Shown here one piece after another: positions 44,070 to 56,255 of a stretch of DNA of 64,000 nt. The position numbers and the translations under genes were made by a program. The notes under the pieces were generated by a model. That model ran no database searches. It saw only the letters and a program-made list of their open reading frames with translations, and was not told where the DNA came from. Numbering within the stretch: the stretch's first letter is position 1; each line of letters starts with the position of its first letter. The stretch is from Humulus lupulus (taxonomy: Eukaryota > Streptophyta > Magnoliopsida > Rosales > Cannabaceae), in the NCBI RefSeq assembly GCF_963169125.1, contig NC_084794.1, forward strand, positions 75,675,665-75,739,664, in the 5' to 3' direction.

Positions 44070-46204
44070 TGTAACACCCTACTTCCTAAATGTCATTACT
44101 AGGTAAGTTAAAAATGTGCCATTAACTCACTAATCAAGAGTGTAGGTTAAAAATGTGTCCAAACTGAAGTAAAACTCATTGAAGGACATAAAGTATAAAA
44201 ATTTGGTCATTCATTGAAATCTTGGAAAAGTTATACAGACGGGATCCCAAAATGTTGTTTAGAAAATACTTCACAACTCAAAAATACAATTAAGGTCGAC
44301 CTAGGTGACAAAACAACCATTACAATACATTTTCCCAAAATATCCCTGGCCGTGGCAGCCATGTAGGCCGAACATGTACCCGTCACTCCATGCTCTTCGT
44401 ACTCATGGTTGGTCGACCTTTCCTTTGCCCTTACCTACACCATAGAGCACCCGTGAGCCGAAGCCCAGCAAGAAAACTCAACACAAAATATATAACATAT
44501 ACATAACAATCAACAATATACAACAACACAACCAACAGGCTAAACACATAGCAGCCAACGTCGTCCCAAGCGTTTTACTAGGCTCTGGGTTCACGGTCTT
44601 CATCAAGAGGGTGGCTCCAGCACCCTAGGAGGGTCTCGCCCTAACGGCCTGCACTCAGCATGCTCAACGCCTATCCCAACCCCTTGCCGTTCTCGACCTT
44701 CACCGTTCTCGACATTCGCCGCTGTTCACTCACAAACATGCATCACATAGCATAATATTCACTGATATATAAATGCATATTAAGCATAAACATTAGGGCT
44801 ATGCCCTGCAATACAAACAATAGGGCCACGCCCTGCTATATGGGTACAACAGTTTTCTTACCTTTTATACAAGCACTAGATTACAAGAGACGACCCCCCA
44901 AGTATGATCCTGTTCCAAAGCCCAAGTGGTCACCTAGTCATAAACCTAGTCACCACCAAACGATGCGGTGAAATCGATCCCCGAGCTCCTAGACCAAATT
45001 CTCAAAAACTGGAAAATTTGCCTTCCTGAATTATGACTAGCGTTGTACCGCCCAAGGAGCAACGCTGTAGCACTACTTACAGAACCCAGAAGGACCCTTA
45101 TTGCTATAGCGCCCAAAAAGCAGCGTTGTAGCGCTCCTTACAGAACACAGAAATGAACACTGGTTTTTCCACCATTTCTCTGAACCCAAGCTTACCCAAA
45201 TCATTCCCCAAGTGTACCCAAGTCTCAATTGGACCCAAAACTCCAAGTAAACAATATAAACAACACATATGCATCAAAAGCAAACCCAAACTCACATCCA
45301 AACTCCAAATCACTCAATGACCGAAAATTGCTCAAAGCTTAAACTAAACCAGAAACTTTTCAAAAGCTTAAAGGAATCCTTACCTTTAGAGAGGAATTCA
45401 ACCCTAGGCTGCCTCCAATAACACTCCAAGCTTCAATCCTCAAATTCCCAAGCTTAAGTTCCTCAAAACTTCATCCAAAAACCCAAATTCAAGTATCATA
45501 AATCCAAAACCCTGAAGAACTTCAAGCAATACCCAAAATAAGAAAATGAAGCTCTTACCTTTTCTTGGATTTCGAAATTCCTAAGGCTTGGTAGCTGTTA
45601 ATCCTCCTCCATTGCTTGAACTACTCCCAATTTCTCAAACCACCAAAATTCTCAAGCTTGTTCTTGACCTTTTCTTTCTAAAACTCTTGAGAAACTAAGT
45701 GAATATGATGGAGAGAGTGTTTGAACATGTATGGCTTTCCTTAAGCCAAGAGTTATCTAATTAATGCCCAAAAGACCATTCTACCCATCCCTCTAACTTA
45801 GTTCTGGGCTAACCCTTAAGGGTAGCTAGGTCCTTTAACCCTTTATCAAAAATGCCACCTTTTTACTCTTATTTCAACAACAACACTAACCTCAAGTTAC
45901 TAATGGTTACCAATCTCAAAAGATATCAAATACCATATTTGTGACTCTCGGCTAATACCGCGAGACAAGGTCTCTCATGCCAGAAACATCGCACAAAGCT
46001 CAAAAGCATACCCTCAACGGGTTCAAATTACAAATATGCCCATAATAGCCAAATGGGGCCCACGTGCATATTTAATTCACCTAACACATGCATTTCTAAT
46101 CATATAATCATCAAATTCACATATTAGCATAATTAAATCAATTATTGCACTCCTGGCACGCTAATCAAGGCCCTAAACCTTATTAGCAAATTTAGGGCGC
46201 TACA
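44070..46204 (-). repeat. Chromovirus G 5' LTR
   Basis: Plus sense TGTAACACCC...GGGCGCTACA, 2135 bp, minus orientation given by gag and the primer site. Both ends carry the TGTARCRCCC inverted terminus also seen in the solo LTR at 1802-3863, which has similar length. The 5-mer after it (46205-46209) is AGCAA; no partner can be seen because the other end of G is deleted. No gene is seen inside. Confidence 0.8.
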
Positions 46205-46327
46205 AGCAACATAGAGGGTAAAAGGTATTTATAATTGAGCTCGAGGGCTCGAGCATTTAATTCTTTATACCCCAATAAACATAGGCATGTAGGCCAAATT
46301 AATCACACAAAGAAAAGAAAATTAAAA

Positions 46328-49320
46328 TCATTTCGGGCCCTTGCCCAGAGGAACTTCCGCCATAACCTCGATGATAAGATCCAACTTGGGAGAATGACCA
46401 GCTGTCGCAGCCTCTTTTTCCTGGGTTGTCTTGGCCTCCTCGGCTAGAAGTCAATCCTCGAGCATCATCTGCATGTTCGACTCCTCAGTGAATGACAAAT
46501 CCATGTCCATGTTGCTCTGCCACGCCACAAACATGGTGTCATCTGCCATCACATTGAGATCCTTCTTCAGCTCCTCTGCTCGGAGATGGAGGTTTCCATT
46601 CTCCCGAGCGAGGTTCTCAAAGCGAGAGGCAGCGTGCGCAAATTCTTCTTTGGTCTTAGCGATCTCGTCTCGGACTCTGGCCAGCTCAGTGGCACGAGTT
46701 GAAGACTCCTTGCGACTGAAACGGAGCTCCTCCTGAACAGTTGTGAGGTCCGTTGACAACTTGTTGTGGGCTCCTCCATGGTCCGGGTCCTATCCGTTAT
46801 ATCTTCCAGCAGCTTTGCGTAAGTATCCTCAAGAGAAAACAACTTCGACTGCTTCGTGGCCAACTAGGTCTCCAACTCCAAGGCACAGACCTTGAGATTT
46901 TCCAAGTCCTTTTGGAGTAGCGAGTGCTCCACCAATGGGATCGTAGTCTCCTTAAGTTGTGCCATTTCCTCCCGAAGCTCCTTCAGCTCGAAGGACCTCA
47001 TGGTAACGATGTCCCCAAGCCATTGGTTGAAGTCCGCACCCTGCATCAAAACAATACTTGTTAGCTCGGTGAAGAAATTAAATTAAAATGAGAGTTTAAG
47101 ATTCGACACTTACCCACAGGGTGATGTGGCAGCTGACAACTATCAGTGAGATCTCATTATCACTACTATAGTGAGCGAGAAGCTGCGAAAGGGCATGTCA
47201 CACAAGGACCCCACCAATCCCTGAAGTCTCTTTGCGACAAGTGGAGCCGTCCTTTCTCCAATCCTCCCCGCGAGAAGAGTCTCTAGCTTTTCGTGGCTAG
47301 GAGGGGCGACCGGACCCTGCGGTCTATCATCCCACACGTACTCTATGAGGACTTTGAAATCCTCGTTACCTTTGTGAGGACAGGCGTTTAAATACTCAAC
47401 CACCCTTCTGTCTAAGTCTTCTCCCTTGAAGTGCTCAGGAAAGACCACCAGGTGAGGTGTCCTGACCAAAGGATAGTCAGACACCCTAGAATGGATTCCC
47501 TTTCCCTTCTGAGAGTACCCCTCATCTCGAGGAGGGGAGACCTTGAGGCCAATGCCCTCACCGAGAACCATTGGTCGTGAAGGAGTGGCCAACCAGGCAG
47601 CTTTCAGAACTACTGGAGCCACCGGAGGCGGAGGAGCGACCATTGGAGCCAAAGGCATAAATGTCAGGGCAAGAGCACCATGACCGATGCTTCCAGGGTG
47701 TCTATTTGAGAGGTCTCCGTTAACCTCGAGCACTTCTGCCTGACCAAGTTGGATAGGGCCATGCTTTCTGTACAAAGAAACATGTAAGGTTAGTTTTCAG
47801 AGGGAAAAGAAAATAAATTATTTATAAAAAGAAACATGCATGCAAGGCACAAAGAAGTCTCCTCGGGAACCACACCAAGACAAGGCTCCTCTAGGTGAAG
47901 AACATAATGGGAAAACTCACGGATGAGTCAGCCCATCTCTTGTGATATTGACAAAACCATATCACGAGAATCGGCGTCACCTTGCCCAGAGGCATGAACC
48001 CTTAAGGGTGTTTCGTCCTCTTCGGATGACAGAGAAAAATGTCGATAAGGTCTTGATAGTCCTGGTATTGCTCATCGATCCAAGGATGCCCCGAGATTTT
48101 CCCACACTCGAGGAGTGATGGCGAGAGTAAAGAGTATTTGAGACTAGTTCCCTCCCCTACATGATGAGCATAGTAAACAACTATTGAAGATTTACCTTGA
48201 GGCACAGAGGATTATTTGACCCCAGCTTCTCGGCTTCAAGCTCCTCATCCTTTCTCTCCTCCGCGATGGATTGGATCGCAAGTATGTTCTATGTGTGCTC
48301 CTCATGAAGACGTTGTCTGTACTCGTATTTAACCTTTGCCGCAATATACTCTGTCTGGAGCCTCGCCTCATAAAGTGACTTCTTCGAGTCACAAAAGCTT
48401 GTGCGGACCACGAGGCTTGTCCTTTGCCCCTCTCAAAGCAAGCCAAATTGCCGAAGATGGGCCTTGGTGATGAGAAAGTTGAGATTCATCTCTTCCTCGG
48501 GGATTTCATTCATTTTTTTGAACCTTTTGTTGTAGGCGTTAACGAAAGGTGTGCGACAGAAGAGACCTGGAAAACAAGCGGTTAAGACTAAGGAATGACC
48601 AGAAGAAGTGGTCCTTGTAGTCCCTCTCATGGTTCTCATTGTCGCTCAGGGCCTTGTACATCATCCCCGGGTACGTATGCATCATCAAAGTATAGTACCT
48701 GTCTCGCTTATCCTTCTTCGGGCATGGTCAGAAGTTATAGATGTACAGTATCTCAGCCTGAGAAGGAACATGCCAGTTCTACCTCTTGTACAAAAAAAAT
48801 AGTCCGGCCAGCACCCGATATCCATTTGGGGACACCTGGAATGGAGCTATGCCGAAGAACTTCAAAAATTTGACATAGTATTGGTGCAGTGGAAAGGTTA
48901 CACCAGCTTGTAGAAGAGATGAACTCCAGGCCCCAAGGCTGTGGACGTTCGTATGTGCTATCTCGACTTCTCGCGACAAGCACACCCACATGTCACAGGT
49001 GTCCACCCCATGGTGGGTTATGATCCTCTCCAGAGCACCTTGGTGTCTGAGCTTGTTGGGGGTCACCTCCGCCTCAAAACCCGTGCAGTATAGGTTTTGT
49101 CCGACAGCAGAGGGCCCATGTTTGCCTCTTCCTCCGAGAAGCTGTGTTGAAGGGGCATCTCCACTGCGGGGGACTGGTCTTCCCTTACCATAAGAGCTAG
49201 ACTACTCTTCGCTTCTTTTCTCTTCTCGAGAAGTTTTCCTGCCTCTCGGGCCATCTCCAATATCTCAGAGTTGAACATGTAGAATTCCTATTGGTGTAGT
49301 TGTTGATGCTCCCTGGACAT
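46328..49320 (-). pseudogene. Element H antisense ORF (putative gypsy-type transposon protein), decayed
   Basis: The minus strand starts MSREHQQLHQ after acceptor TTGTTTCAG (ATG 49320-49318), then FNSEILEMAREAGKLLEKRK. 49066-48779 and 48989-48753 carry, across a frameshift, the PF04195-like core (GAWSSSLLQAGVTFPLHQYY, FFGIAPFQVSPNGYRVLAG). 47775-47143 is a Pro-rich then acidic part. 47049-46328 is the coiled coil (LREEMAQLKETTIPLVEHSL, RVRDEIAKTKEEFAHAASRF). It ends EVPLGKGPK and a stop at 46328. Several shifts and stops break it; introns are likely at about 47060-47130. Confidence 0.7.
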
Positions 49321-50260
49321 CTGAAACAAGAAACCAAGAAGTTAGCGTCATGACCCGAAGAGAGATAGGTCAAAAACGAGAACCCCTAAGACTACTGCTG
49401 GAGTGTCTCCGGGCCAAAAGCATGGTCGCCGGAGGGCACTACTGGAAGCTATGAACTTTACCAAAATTTGGGAATTTTCCAGATTCTGGTCGAATGTTCA
49501 GAAATGCGAAAAGTCACATACAAAGTGTAAGGGGCCATTTCGACCATTTTTAACGTCAAAATGTGCCCCAAAAAAAATGCTAAAACAAGTCAAAATCCTA
49601 GGCATGCACCTAAAACCCTCAAAAAAATTCAAAAATATGCTCAAAGCCAAACATGAGATAGGGAAGTAAAACATACTCGAAATGAAGCGCTTGTATGTGC
49701 TGAAGTGAGTAATGACTCTAAAAAATTGCTTGTTGTTTGACGAGAAGTATGATGATTCTCACCAGTCATCCAGAGCGTCGAGAACTCGAAGAATGGGGGA
49801 AATCTGGGAAACAATGAGGTGAAGAGGAAGAGAGGGTTTGTGGGCTCTTAGATTTTGAATTTCGAATGCCAAAAGTGATTTCCTGAGAGGCGGTTTTTGA
49901 GTTTATACTTGAAGATCTTGGGATGGAAGCAACTCCACCTTGACCGTGGATTACCTAAGACATAGGCACTTGAGAGTAATCCAACAATCAGAATCCAAGA
50001 GGCGTGGATTGTGATCATTAGCATTGGAAAATGACGCCTCGTGTATGGGACGAAATGACACCTAAGGTATGGATAAGACGTTTTGGGACGTGGAGTCGAC
50101 TCCTCATTAATGACACGGATTGGTGGGCCTAGCAATAGGGAGTCGACACGTGGCACTACCTTTTCCAAGAGTGACGCCATGAAGAGCCCAAGCGTCTCCT
50201 CCCGAACCTTTTGAATTACTCTCTCAATCTAGGTCTCCACTATCCGCAGACAAGTGAAGA
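49321..50260 (-). other. Leader region of the H aORF
   Basis: By analogy with B, this is the leader and leader intron of the antisense ORF. The minus-strand frame at 50180-49848 and the plus-strand frame at 49403-49669 have no recognisable domain. No repeat array like the one in the B intron is seen. Confidence 0.4.
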
Positions 50261-50272
50261 CTTGGGGGAAAA
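50261..50272 (+). other. Polypurine tract of element H
   Basis: CTTGGGGGAAAA directly before the LTR start TGTTGTCC. It is nearly identical to the tract of B on the other strand. Confidence 0.8.
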
Positions 50273-51170
50273 TGTTGTCCATGTTTTCACTAGAGGACAA
50301 GTGGAATTCATTAGAGGAGTAATTAGGCTCCTTGAGTGCTAGTGAGGTTTCCTACTATGATCTGGCTAGACGCAGATGTCTCCAAGTGAGGTGACGTCCT
50401 GAGGTATGTCCTCAAGGCACGGATGTCTCTAGGCGAGGCCACGTCCCATGATCCGTCTCCAAGGCATGGATGCCTCCAAGTAAGGTCATGCCCTAAGGAC
50501 CATTCAAGTGGCCCTCGTTCACTTCATTCGCCAACCTCCCTCCCCCCCCCCCCCCCCCCCCCCCCAGATCTAGGATTCTTGTCCTCTGACCTGGAGTTGC
50601 TGCCAGGTTTCAGTCACTGTAGATGTGGCCAGCCAGAAGATCATCTGACAGCTTTTGGAGAGCCTTGAGTAGTGGTGTGGAGATTGTACACTCAACAAGC
50701 GACATTTCTCACAATTTCGGCTAACATGGGCGAACGTGCGTCGAATCCCAAAGTGGTCAGATACCTATTTCCCATACAATTGGTAGGCAACTTGCTGTAA
50801 ATGGGCCTCGTGCAATCTACATGCGCCCATGGTCTATATTAATGCATCCCTATGTAATTAATTAGTATTTTACTCCCCAAATAATGTCCATTAAGGGCAT
50901 TAATGACCTAGGCCCCTCTAAATAGGGCTGAGATATTTCCTTGTGAGGGGTTAGAAATTTTGGCAAGTTAAGCATTGTAAACTCAAAGCAATATAGACGC
51001 TGCCTGAGACTCCATTGAATCTTGCTCAAATAAGCTTCAAAATCACTAATACCAAAGACTCGTGGACTAGGACTCTTTTATAGCCTGAACCGTGTAAAAT
51101 ATTTATGTTATTTTCTTATAGTTTATGTCAAGTTCTTAGATTAGGTTGATAGCGAAAAAGACAATCAACA
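50273..51170 (+). repeat. Element H 3' LTR
   Basis: TGTTGTCC...AATCAACA, 898 bp. A TATA-like CTCTAAATAGGGC lies near 50916. A 24-base run of C lies inside (50542-50565). Degenerate AAGGCACGGATGTCTCTAGGCGAGG repeats occur at about 50370-50480. Confidence 0.75.
50542..50565 (+). repeat. Homopolymer of 24 C
   Basis: An uninterrupted run of C following CCTCCCT. It could form an i-motif, with a G-quadruplex on the other strand. The exact length is at risk of sequencing error. Confidence 0.9.
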
Positions 51171-52732
51171 CAACCCATAGATAAAACAATACCTCAAAAT
51201 TAAAACAAATGCAATAGACTGCCACTCATAAATGTATCTAACAATTCAAAATAAATAAATAAATGAACAATAGAGCTCGACATTAATACTAAACAGAGCA
51301 ATAAAATAGAAAAATCCAAACAATAGATAGAAGAATACCTCAAAATGCAATCCAATGCAACAGACAGTCACTGTTTAAGGTATTTGACAATTCAAAATCC
51401 AAAAAAGAAAAAAAGAAAAATAGAGGTCGACATTATTCATAGTATCGAAAAAAAAGAAACAAATCAAATAAATCGTAGGGAATGAACCAGACACAACGGA
51501 ATAAAAAGAGAAATACCTCCACCGTATATAATCCTAACCACACCGCACTCAGCCACACTTGTCGTCGCCCCACTCTATTCGCCCAATTGCAGTTGTTCGC
51601 CTCCATTCGGCAAGTTGCAGAAAAAAGCAAGGAACAAACGGAAAGGAGGAAGATGAAGAAGAACAGTCGGTGAAGGTAAATGTTTTGAAATTAGTAAAGT
51701 AAAATATGAAAAGGTAAAGTAAATGTAAAAAAATAATATCAAATTGTTAATATAAAATAAACAATGATATTACATAAATACCCCTCCAATTTAACAAAAT
51801 TTCATTAAGAATAATATGACATAATCAGACTTAGTTACAAAATTATTGGGAAAAAATCAATAAAATTGATAATGATATATAAAAAGCCATAAGATAATTA
51901 GTTTGAAAAGTCCATATTTTTGTAAACTTCATTTAAAAAAGTCATATAAATCATAATTTATGCTAAATTTATTGTAGAAGTATTTTAAAAAGTGGTTTTT
52001 TCTAAAAGCTTTATCAAACTGTTTTGTTCGAATGATGAATTGGATAATATATTCTAGGCCTAGATTTGAGCCCGGCTCTTGTGGAACTCCAATATGGGTT
52101 GCTGCCTCTCTTAGTAGTTTCTCATTAATGGCACTTGTTTTTTTAAAATTCATTACATATTACAAATGATGTATACATTGTAGTACAAAACATGATAATG
52201 ATCATCAATTATATTTACAATATCCAATCTGATACAACCTACCAAGAACACTCATGGGGAAGGAGTGACGGACATCCAGCAAAAACCAAAATAGCACTAC
52301 TACTTTAGGAGACCACTACCAAAACCATAGAGGACAAATACCTGCATATATACATATTTACAAATTTTTAGCTAGCTTGAGTCCAGCTTTAGCCCCAACC
52401 TCTTGGTACAAATCAAGAGGCCCCCACCGCTAGGCCAAACCCACGGTGGTTCATTAATGACTCTAGTTGAAGTAAGATTTCTTGTGTGTGGCATTATATG
52501 CTTTAATTTTACAATTTCTGGTTGAAGATATAATATTTAAATAATGTAAAGAAAAAAAATTGAGAAATTGATATATGACATAATATAAAAAAATATTTTT
52601 GTCTTAATTTTGTAATTAAAATAATTAATATAGAATTATACAGTGGTATAACTACAATTTGTCTCGGTAATCAATAGTCCCCTTAAAAAATCTAAGAAAC
52701 AATTTTTTTATTTGTTAATTATAGAATATTGG
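51171..52732. other. Intergenic interval with a diverged tandem duplication
   Basis: AT-rich. A unit of about 145 bp occurs twice: TAGATAAAACAATACCTC (51178) and TAGATAGAAGAATACCTC (51325), each followed by GACAATTCAAAAT-like and GAGCTCGACATTA/GAGGTCGACATTA-like segments. Open frames at 51433-51673 and 51929-52153 show no recognised domain. The right part contains the possible SINE (52160-52455). Confidence 0.55.
52160..52455 (-). mobile_element. Possible tRNA-derived SINE
   Basis: The minus strand from about 52450 reads GTTTGGCCTAGCGGTGGGGG, with TGGCCTAGCGG resembling a tRNA A box, then CCTCTTGATTTGTACCAAGAG (a short hairpin) and GGTTGGGGCTAAAGC, a poor B box. AT-rich sequence follows. The arrangement recalls plant SINE heads, but the B box is weak and no target duplication was found. 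Confidence 0.3.
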
Positions 52733-53044
52733 GATATTAGCGGCCAAACCACCTCCTAACCTTTTCAAGTTGACGCACTTATAAACTCAATAAAAAAATT
52801 TGACAAAAATACCCCCAATTGTTACATTTTTCCTGCAGCTATCCACTTTTGGATGTTAAGTGCCAACGAGGACTGACAAAGGTCCATGTGGCATAAATTA
52901 ATTTGTCCACGTAGTTGATGACATGTCACTTACTTAATGAGATTGATTTTTTTACTAATCTTACCCCAAAAAATAAATAATAGAAATTAAAAAATTTTAA
53001 TTTAATTTTACTTAATTAATATATTGTATTAACCAAGAAAAACA
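52733..53044 (+). repeat. Left terminal inverted repeat of the Mutator-like element
   Basis: It pairs with 60969-61254. The best-conserved segment is 52843-52950 (TCCACTTTTGGATGTTAAGTG through GACATGTCACTTACTTAATG). Confidence 0.85.
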
Positions 53045-53610
53045 TGAGTTACTAACAATTTTAATTTTAAAAATAAAAATTTTAAATTTAAAAGAACTTT
53101 TTTTCCTTGATCTTCTTCCGAACAACCCCACACTTCGAGGGTGTTTGGCATTGTTTTATGTTTTCTGTTTCAAAATTGTGTTTTCAAAAATGAGAATAGA
53201 AAACAGTTTTTGTAGTTTTCAAAATATAATGGTGTTTGGCTATTGTTTTCTAAAAACAGTTTTCAAAAACCAAAAAACCAAAAACATGTTTGGATGATAA
53301 AAAAACAAACAGTTTTTAGAAAACATATTTTTTTACAATAATTATTTTAATACTTATTATTATGATTTTTTTTAATAAAAATGCAATATGTCACATACAT
53401 ATTTAATCTAACTTAGTTATAATATTGCTAATTTTCATATAAATTAACAATATATCATATTGTTTGAAAAAATATATAATCTAAAAAATATATAAATCAT
53501 TTTTACAAGTAAAATATCAATAAAAAATTATAATGCTTAAAAAATATGAGAAATTTTAAATTTTAAATTTTAAATAAAATATTTAATCTAAAGTATATAG
53601 AAAATCAACA

Positions 53611-55107
53611 TTAATCTACAATATGTCCCCATAAACACAATTTGAATACTAAATTTATTTTATAGTAATAAAATATAGTTGACTCATTTATATTATTATA
53701 AGCTTTCCACATAGCTTGAGCAATACGATCTCGACATCTTGCCATTGCTGTAGCAGATTCATCAGATAAATTGACTTCACATCTTGACACACTAGTGTTA
53801 GCTTCCTCTAAGTTGTCTTCACCCTCAAGTTCTTTCTCTTCCCATTCTCTAAACATATGATCATACTGTGTGCGTTGACGAATAAAATTATGAAGAGTGC
53901 AGCAAGCAATAACTATCAAAGGTTGTCTACTCAATTTGTAAGGTGGCATCATCTTCAATATAGGAAAACGTGCTTTTAGTACACCAAAGCATCGTTCAAT
54001 GACATTCCTAAGAGAAGAATGCCTATAATTGAATAGTTCTTTCATACCACGTGGTCGATTACGTCCACTATTGTATTCTTGCAAATGATATCTTTCACCA
54101 CGATATGGTGGGAGAAAACCTTTTGTCCATGGAAACCCAAAATCCAAAACACTGTATTCACCTTCATAATAAAACATGTCAAAAAGAAAAATTAGTTTTC
54201 TATATGCACCATCACATAAATTATAAAATAATAATTCAATCCTAGGCTTTCAATACCTTATTTAGGCAATGGAAACTTATATTTAGGTTTCGTAATTGCA
54301 TCTATAAATACCCTGGAATCATTTGCGGTGCCCTCCCAACCAGCAGATACAAAGTCAAAGTTACAAGCACACAAGACATTTTGTGTTACCACGTTTTTTC
54401 GGCCTCTGTAACTGACTTGCTTATCTGTAGGGACACATGCACTCACATGTGTTCCATCAATGGCACCAATGAAATTCTGATAGTACAAAAATCCAAAACC
54501 ATTATAAACATTTATCGAAGAAAAATGTAAAATAAAAATATGTGAAAATATAATTTATATATAAAGTTATAATACATTGGATGTATATTAAGTACCTGAA
54601 ACCATGGGTAGTATTTTGAGGAGTTGACAATATGAGAAGGTAACAGAGATTGAGTTGGTCGAATGATATCCTGTCCTAATTTACATATTGTCTTTAATGT
54701 TAAATGGAAGTGCCTATCAATAGTTTCAAGGGAATGTTGAAATCGGTCAGCTATAAGTCTCATTCCCACATTTTAACCAACAATTATAAGGAAAATGGCA
54801 ACTGCTTCTTCAACTTTAATCTCTCGTGTGTCCTTAATGTATTCCTTTTGTTTTAAACAAGTACAAAGCTCGATGAATACATTTTTATCCATTCGCAATA
54901 ATTCATAGCATGTTCTCTCATGACCACCTAATAACTCTCTCACAAAATCTTCTCCACATAAAGAAGATGTTCTTTGAGGGACTTTCTCGATAAACTTTTC
55001 ATTGTAATCACTTAAAAAGTTTAGCATCAAAAAATCTGAAAAATCATCAAAATCACTATCTGCAGAAGATGAACTAGAATCATCTATTTGATTACTCCGA
55101 ATCCTGC
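53611..55107 (-). pseudogene. PIF/Harbinger transposase (DDE_Tnp_4, ALP1-like)
   Basis: First exon after acceptor TTTGCAG at about 55100: Ser/Asp-rich start, then LNFLSDYNEKFIEKVPQRTS and CYELLRMDKNVFIELC (DUF8040-like). After a stop at 54775-54773 comes RFQHSLETIDRHFHLTLKTI. A 119 bp intron (54595-54477, GT...AG) follows, then NFIGAIDGTHVSACVPTDKQ (first Asp), GWEGTANDSRVF, a second intron at about 54255-54165, VLDFGFPWTKGFLPPYRGER (second Asp) and LRNVIERCFGVLKARFPIL (Glu). The D-D-E triad is complete. It would cut element ends in the nucleus together with the Myb-like partner. One clear stop, plus a TAA at the second splice junction, keeps me from calling it intact. Confidence 0.85.
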
Positions 55108-55259
55108 AAATTATTTGACATGCATAATAAACTTAGAAAAAAACAATACGTATTTGAAACTAATAACAAAGTCTCCACTAGATTATCTTAACATAACATA
55201 CCATAATAATGTCAAGCACACATAAAGTAAAACTCAAAGCCTACACAGTCAAACATATC

Positions 55260-56255
55260 ACATTATAGTCAAAGCCTATCTAACCAAGCTCTCTTTCTAA
55301 TAGTAGACATATTAATAAAAATCTCTCTCCAATCTGGATCCTTAAATTTCGCAATAGCTTTCATGTAGGCATCATCACTGACTTCTTCCATTCCTTCGAG
55401 GATTTGCATACAATTTGTGAGAGAAAACTCATGATTTTGGCTTCCTCACCCTTCGGTTGTACTCTTGTATTTTTCAGCTTTAGCTAAAGTGGCCTCTGCT
55501 CTTACTTTAGCTACCTCAGTCCATGCAACAATTGTATCACTCATTTGTTGTGATCTTTGTCTCTTAGCTCTTCACTCTGTACTTGTAGTTGTTGAATTTT
55601 TTGTTGAACGTTTAAAAACATCATCAACAAGCCGAGAGCAACTAGTAGAATCATTCTCATCAATATCATGGGCGTCTATGCGATCAAATTCATTCTCCAT
55701 TTCCCTTTCATCATCAGTGTTGGGCGGACCTGAAGTAGCAGAACGATGGAACTGACCAGTGGCAGTTGACTTACTAAAAATTAGTTCCAGTAATACAAAA
55801 TGATCACATCCATTCTTGCGATATTGTGTTGCATTTGGGTGTGCCTAAAATAAAAAAGAAAACTAGTTTCATCACTTAATTTGATTCAAGACTAATTTTT
55901 TATATAAATAATAGACTTAGTTTGTTCTTACCCTTAGATAATTCTGCCATATTTCCTCAGAAGAACCACAGTATTAGTTTCACGATCCCATCCAAATCCA
56001 GTTTGTTTCAACAACTCAGCAAACTCGCGATACTTAGTGCGCAACCTATTGAACTTTTGCTTAATTTGTTTGATTAAGTATTTCCGCTTACTTTTAATTT
56101 GCAACTCAAGAATTTTCGCCCATGTTTTTTGAGCCAAATTGACCACTTGCCATATTTCCTTTATTCACTTCATCAACCATGATATCGATGAAAATCTTCT
56201 CTATAGTTGGTCCCCATAAACATGCATCATCAACATCTATGATCTCAATGGTCAT
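55260..56255 (-). pseudogene. PIF/Harbinger Myb/SANT-like DNA-binding protein (ORF1)
   Basis: ATG at 56255: MTIEIIDVDDACLWGPTIEK, then VDEVNKGNMASGQF. A one-base frameshift leads to AQKTWAKILELQIKSKRKYL, IKQKFNRLRTKYREFAELLK and TGFGWDRETNTVV, the Myb/SANT-like domain (PF12776). Another shift precedes EEIWQNYLR. An intron at 55931-55845 (GT...AG) follows, and the second exon runs AHPNATQYRKNGCDHFVLLE, an acidic stretch, then a long C-terminal part to about 55260 with one stop each after TSTE and TTEG. Such proteins bind element ends and help bring in the transposase. Confidence 0.8.

Larger units (their letters stand above)
46205..51170 (+). mobile_element. Tat-type element H, 3' half
   Basis: It consists of the antisense ORF (46328-49320, minus), its leader (to 50260), a polypurine tract (50261-50272) and the 3' LTR (50273-51170). 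Gag and pol are missing. It is cut on the left by the LTR of chromovirus G, which probably inserted into H. The LTR differs from that of D, so this is not the missing end of D. Confidence 0.7.

Noticed and set aside
36133..51170. D, G and H as one full-length element with an insertion
   Set aside because: The supposed 5' LTR (36133-36704) and 3' LTR (50273-51170) differ in length, ends and sequence, so they cannot be a pair.
51929..52153. 74 aa minus-strand frame
   Set aside because: No family residues; AT-rich, and it runs into the possible SINE region.
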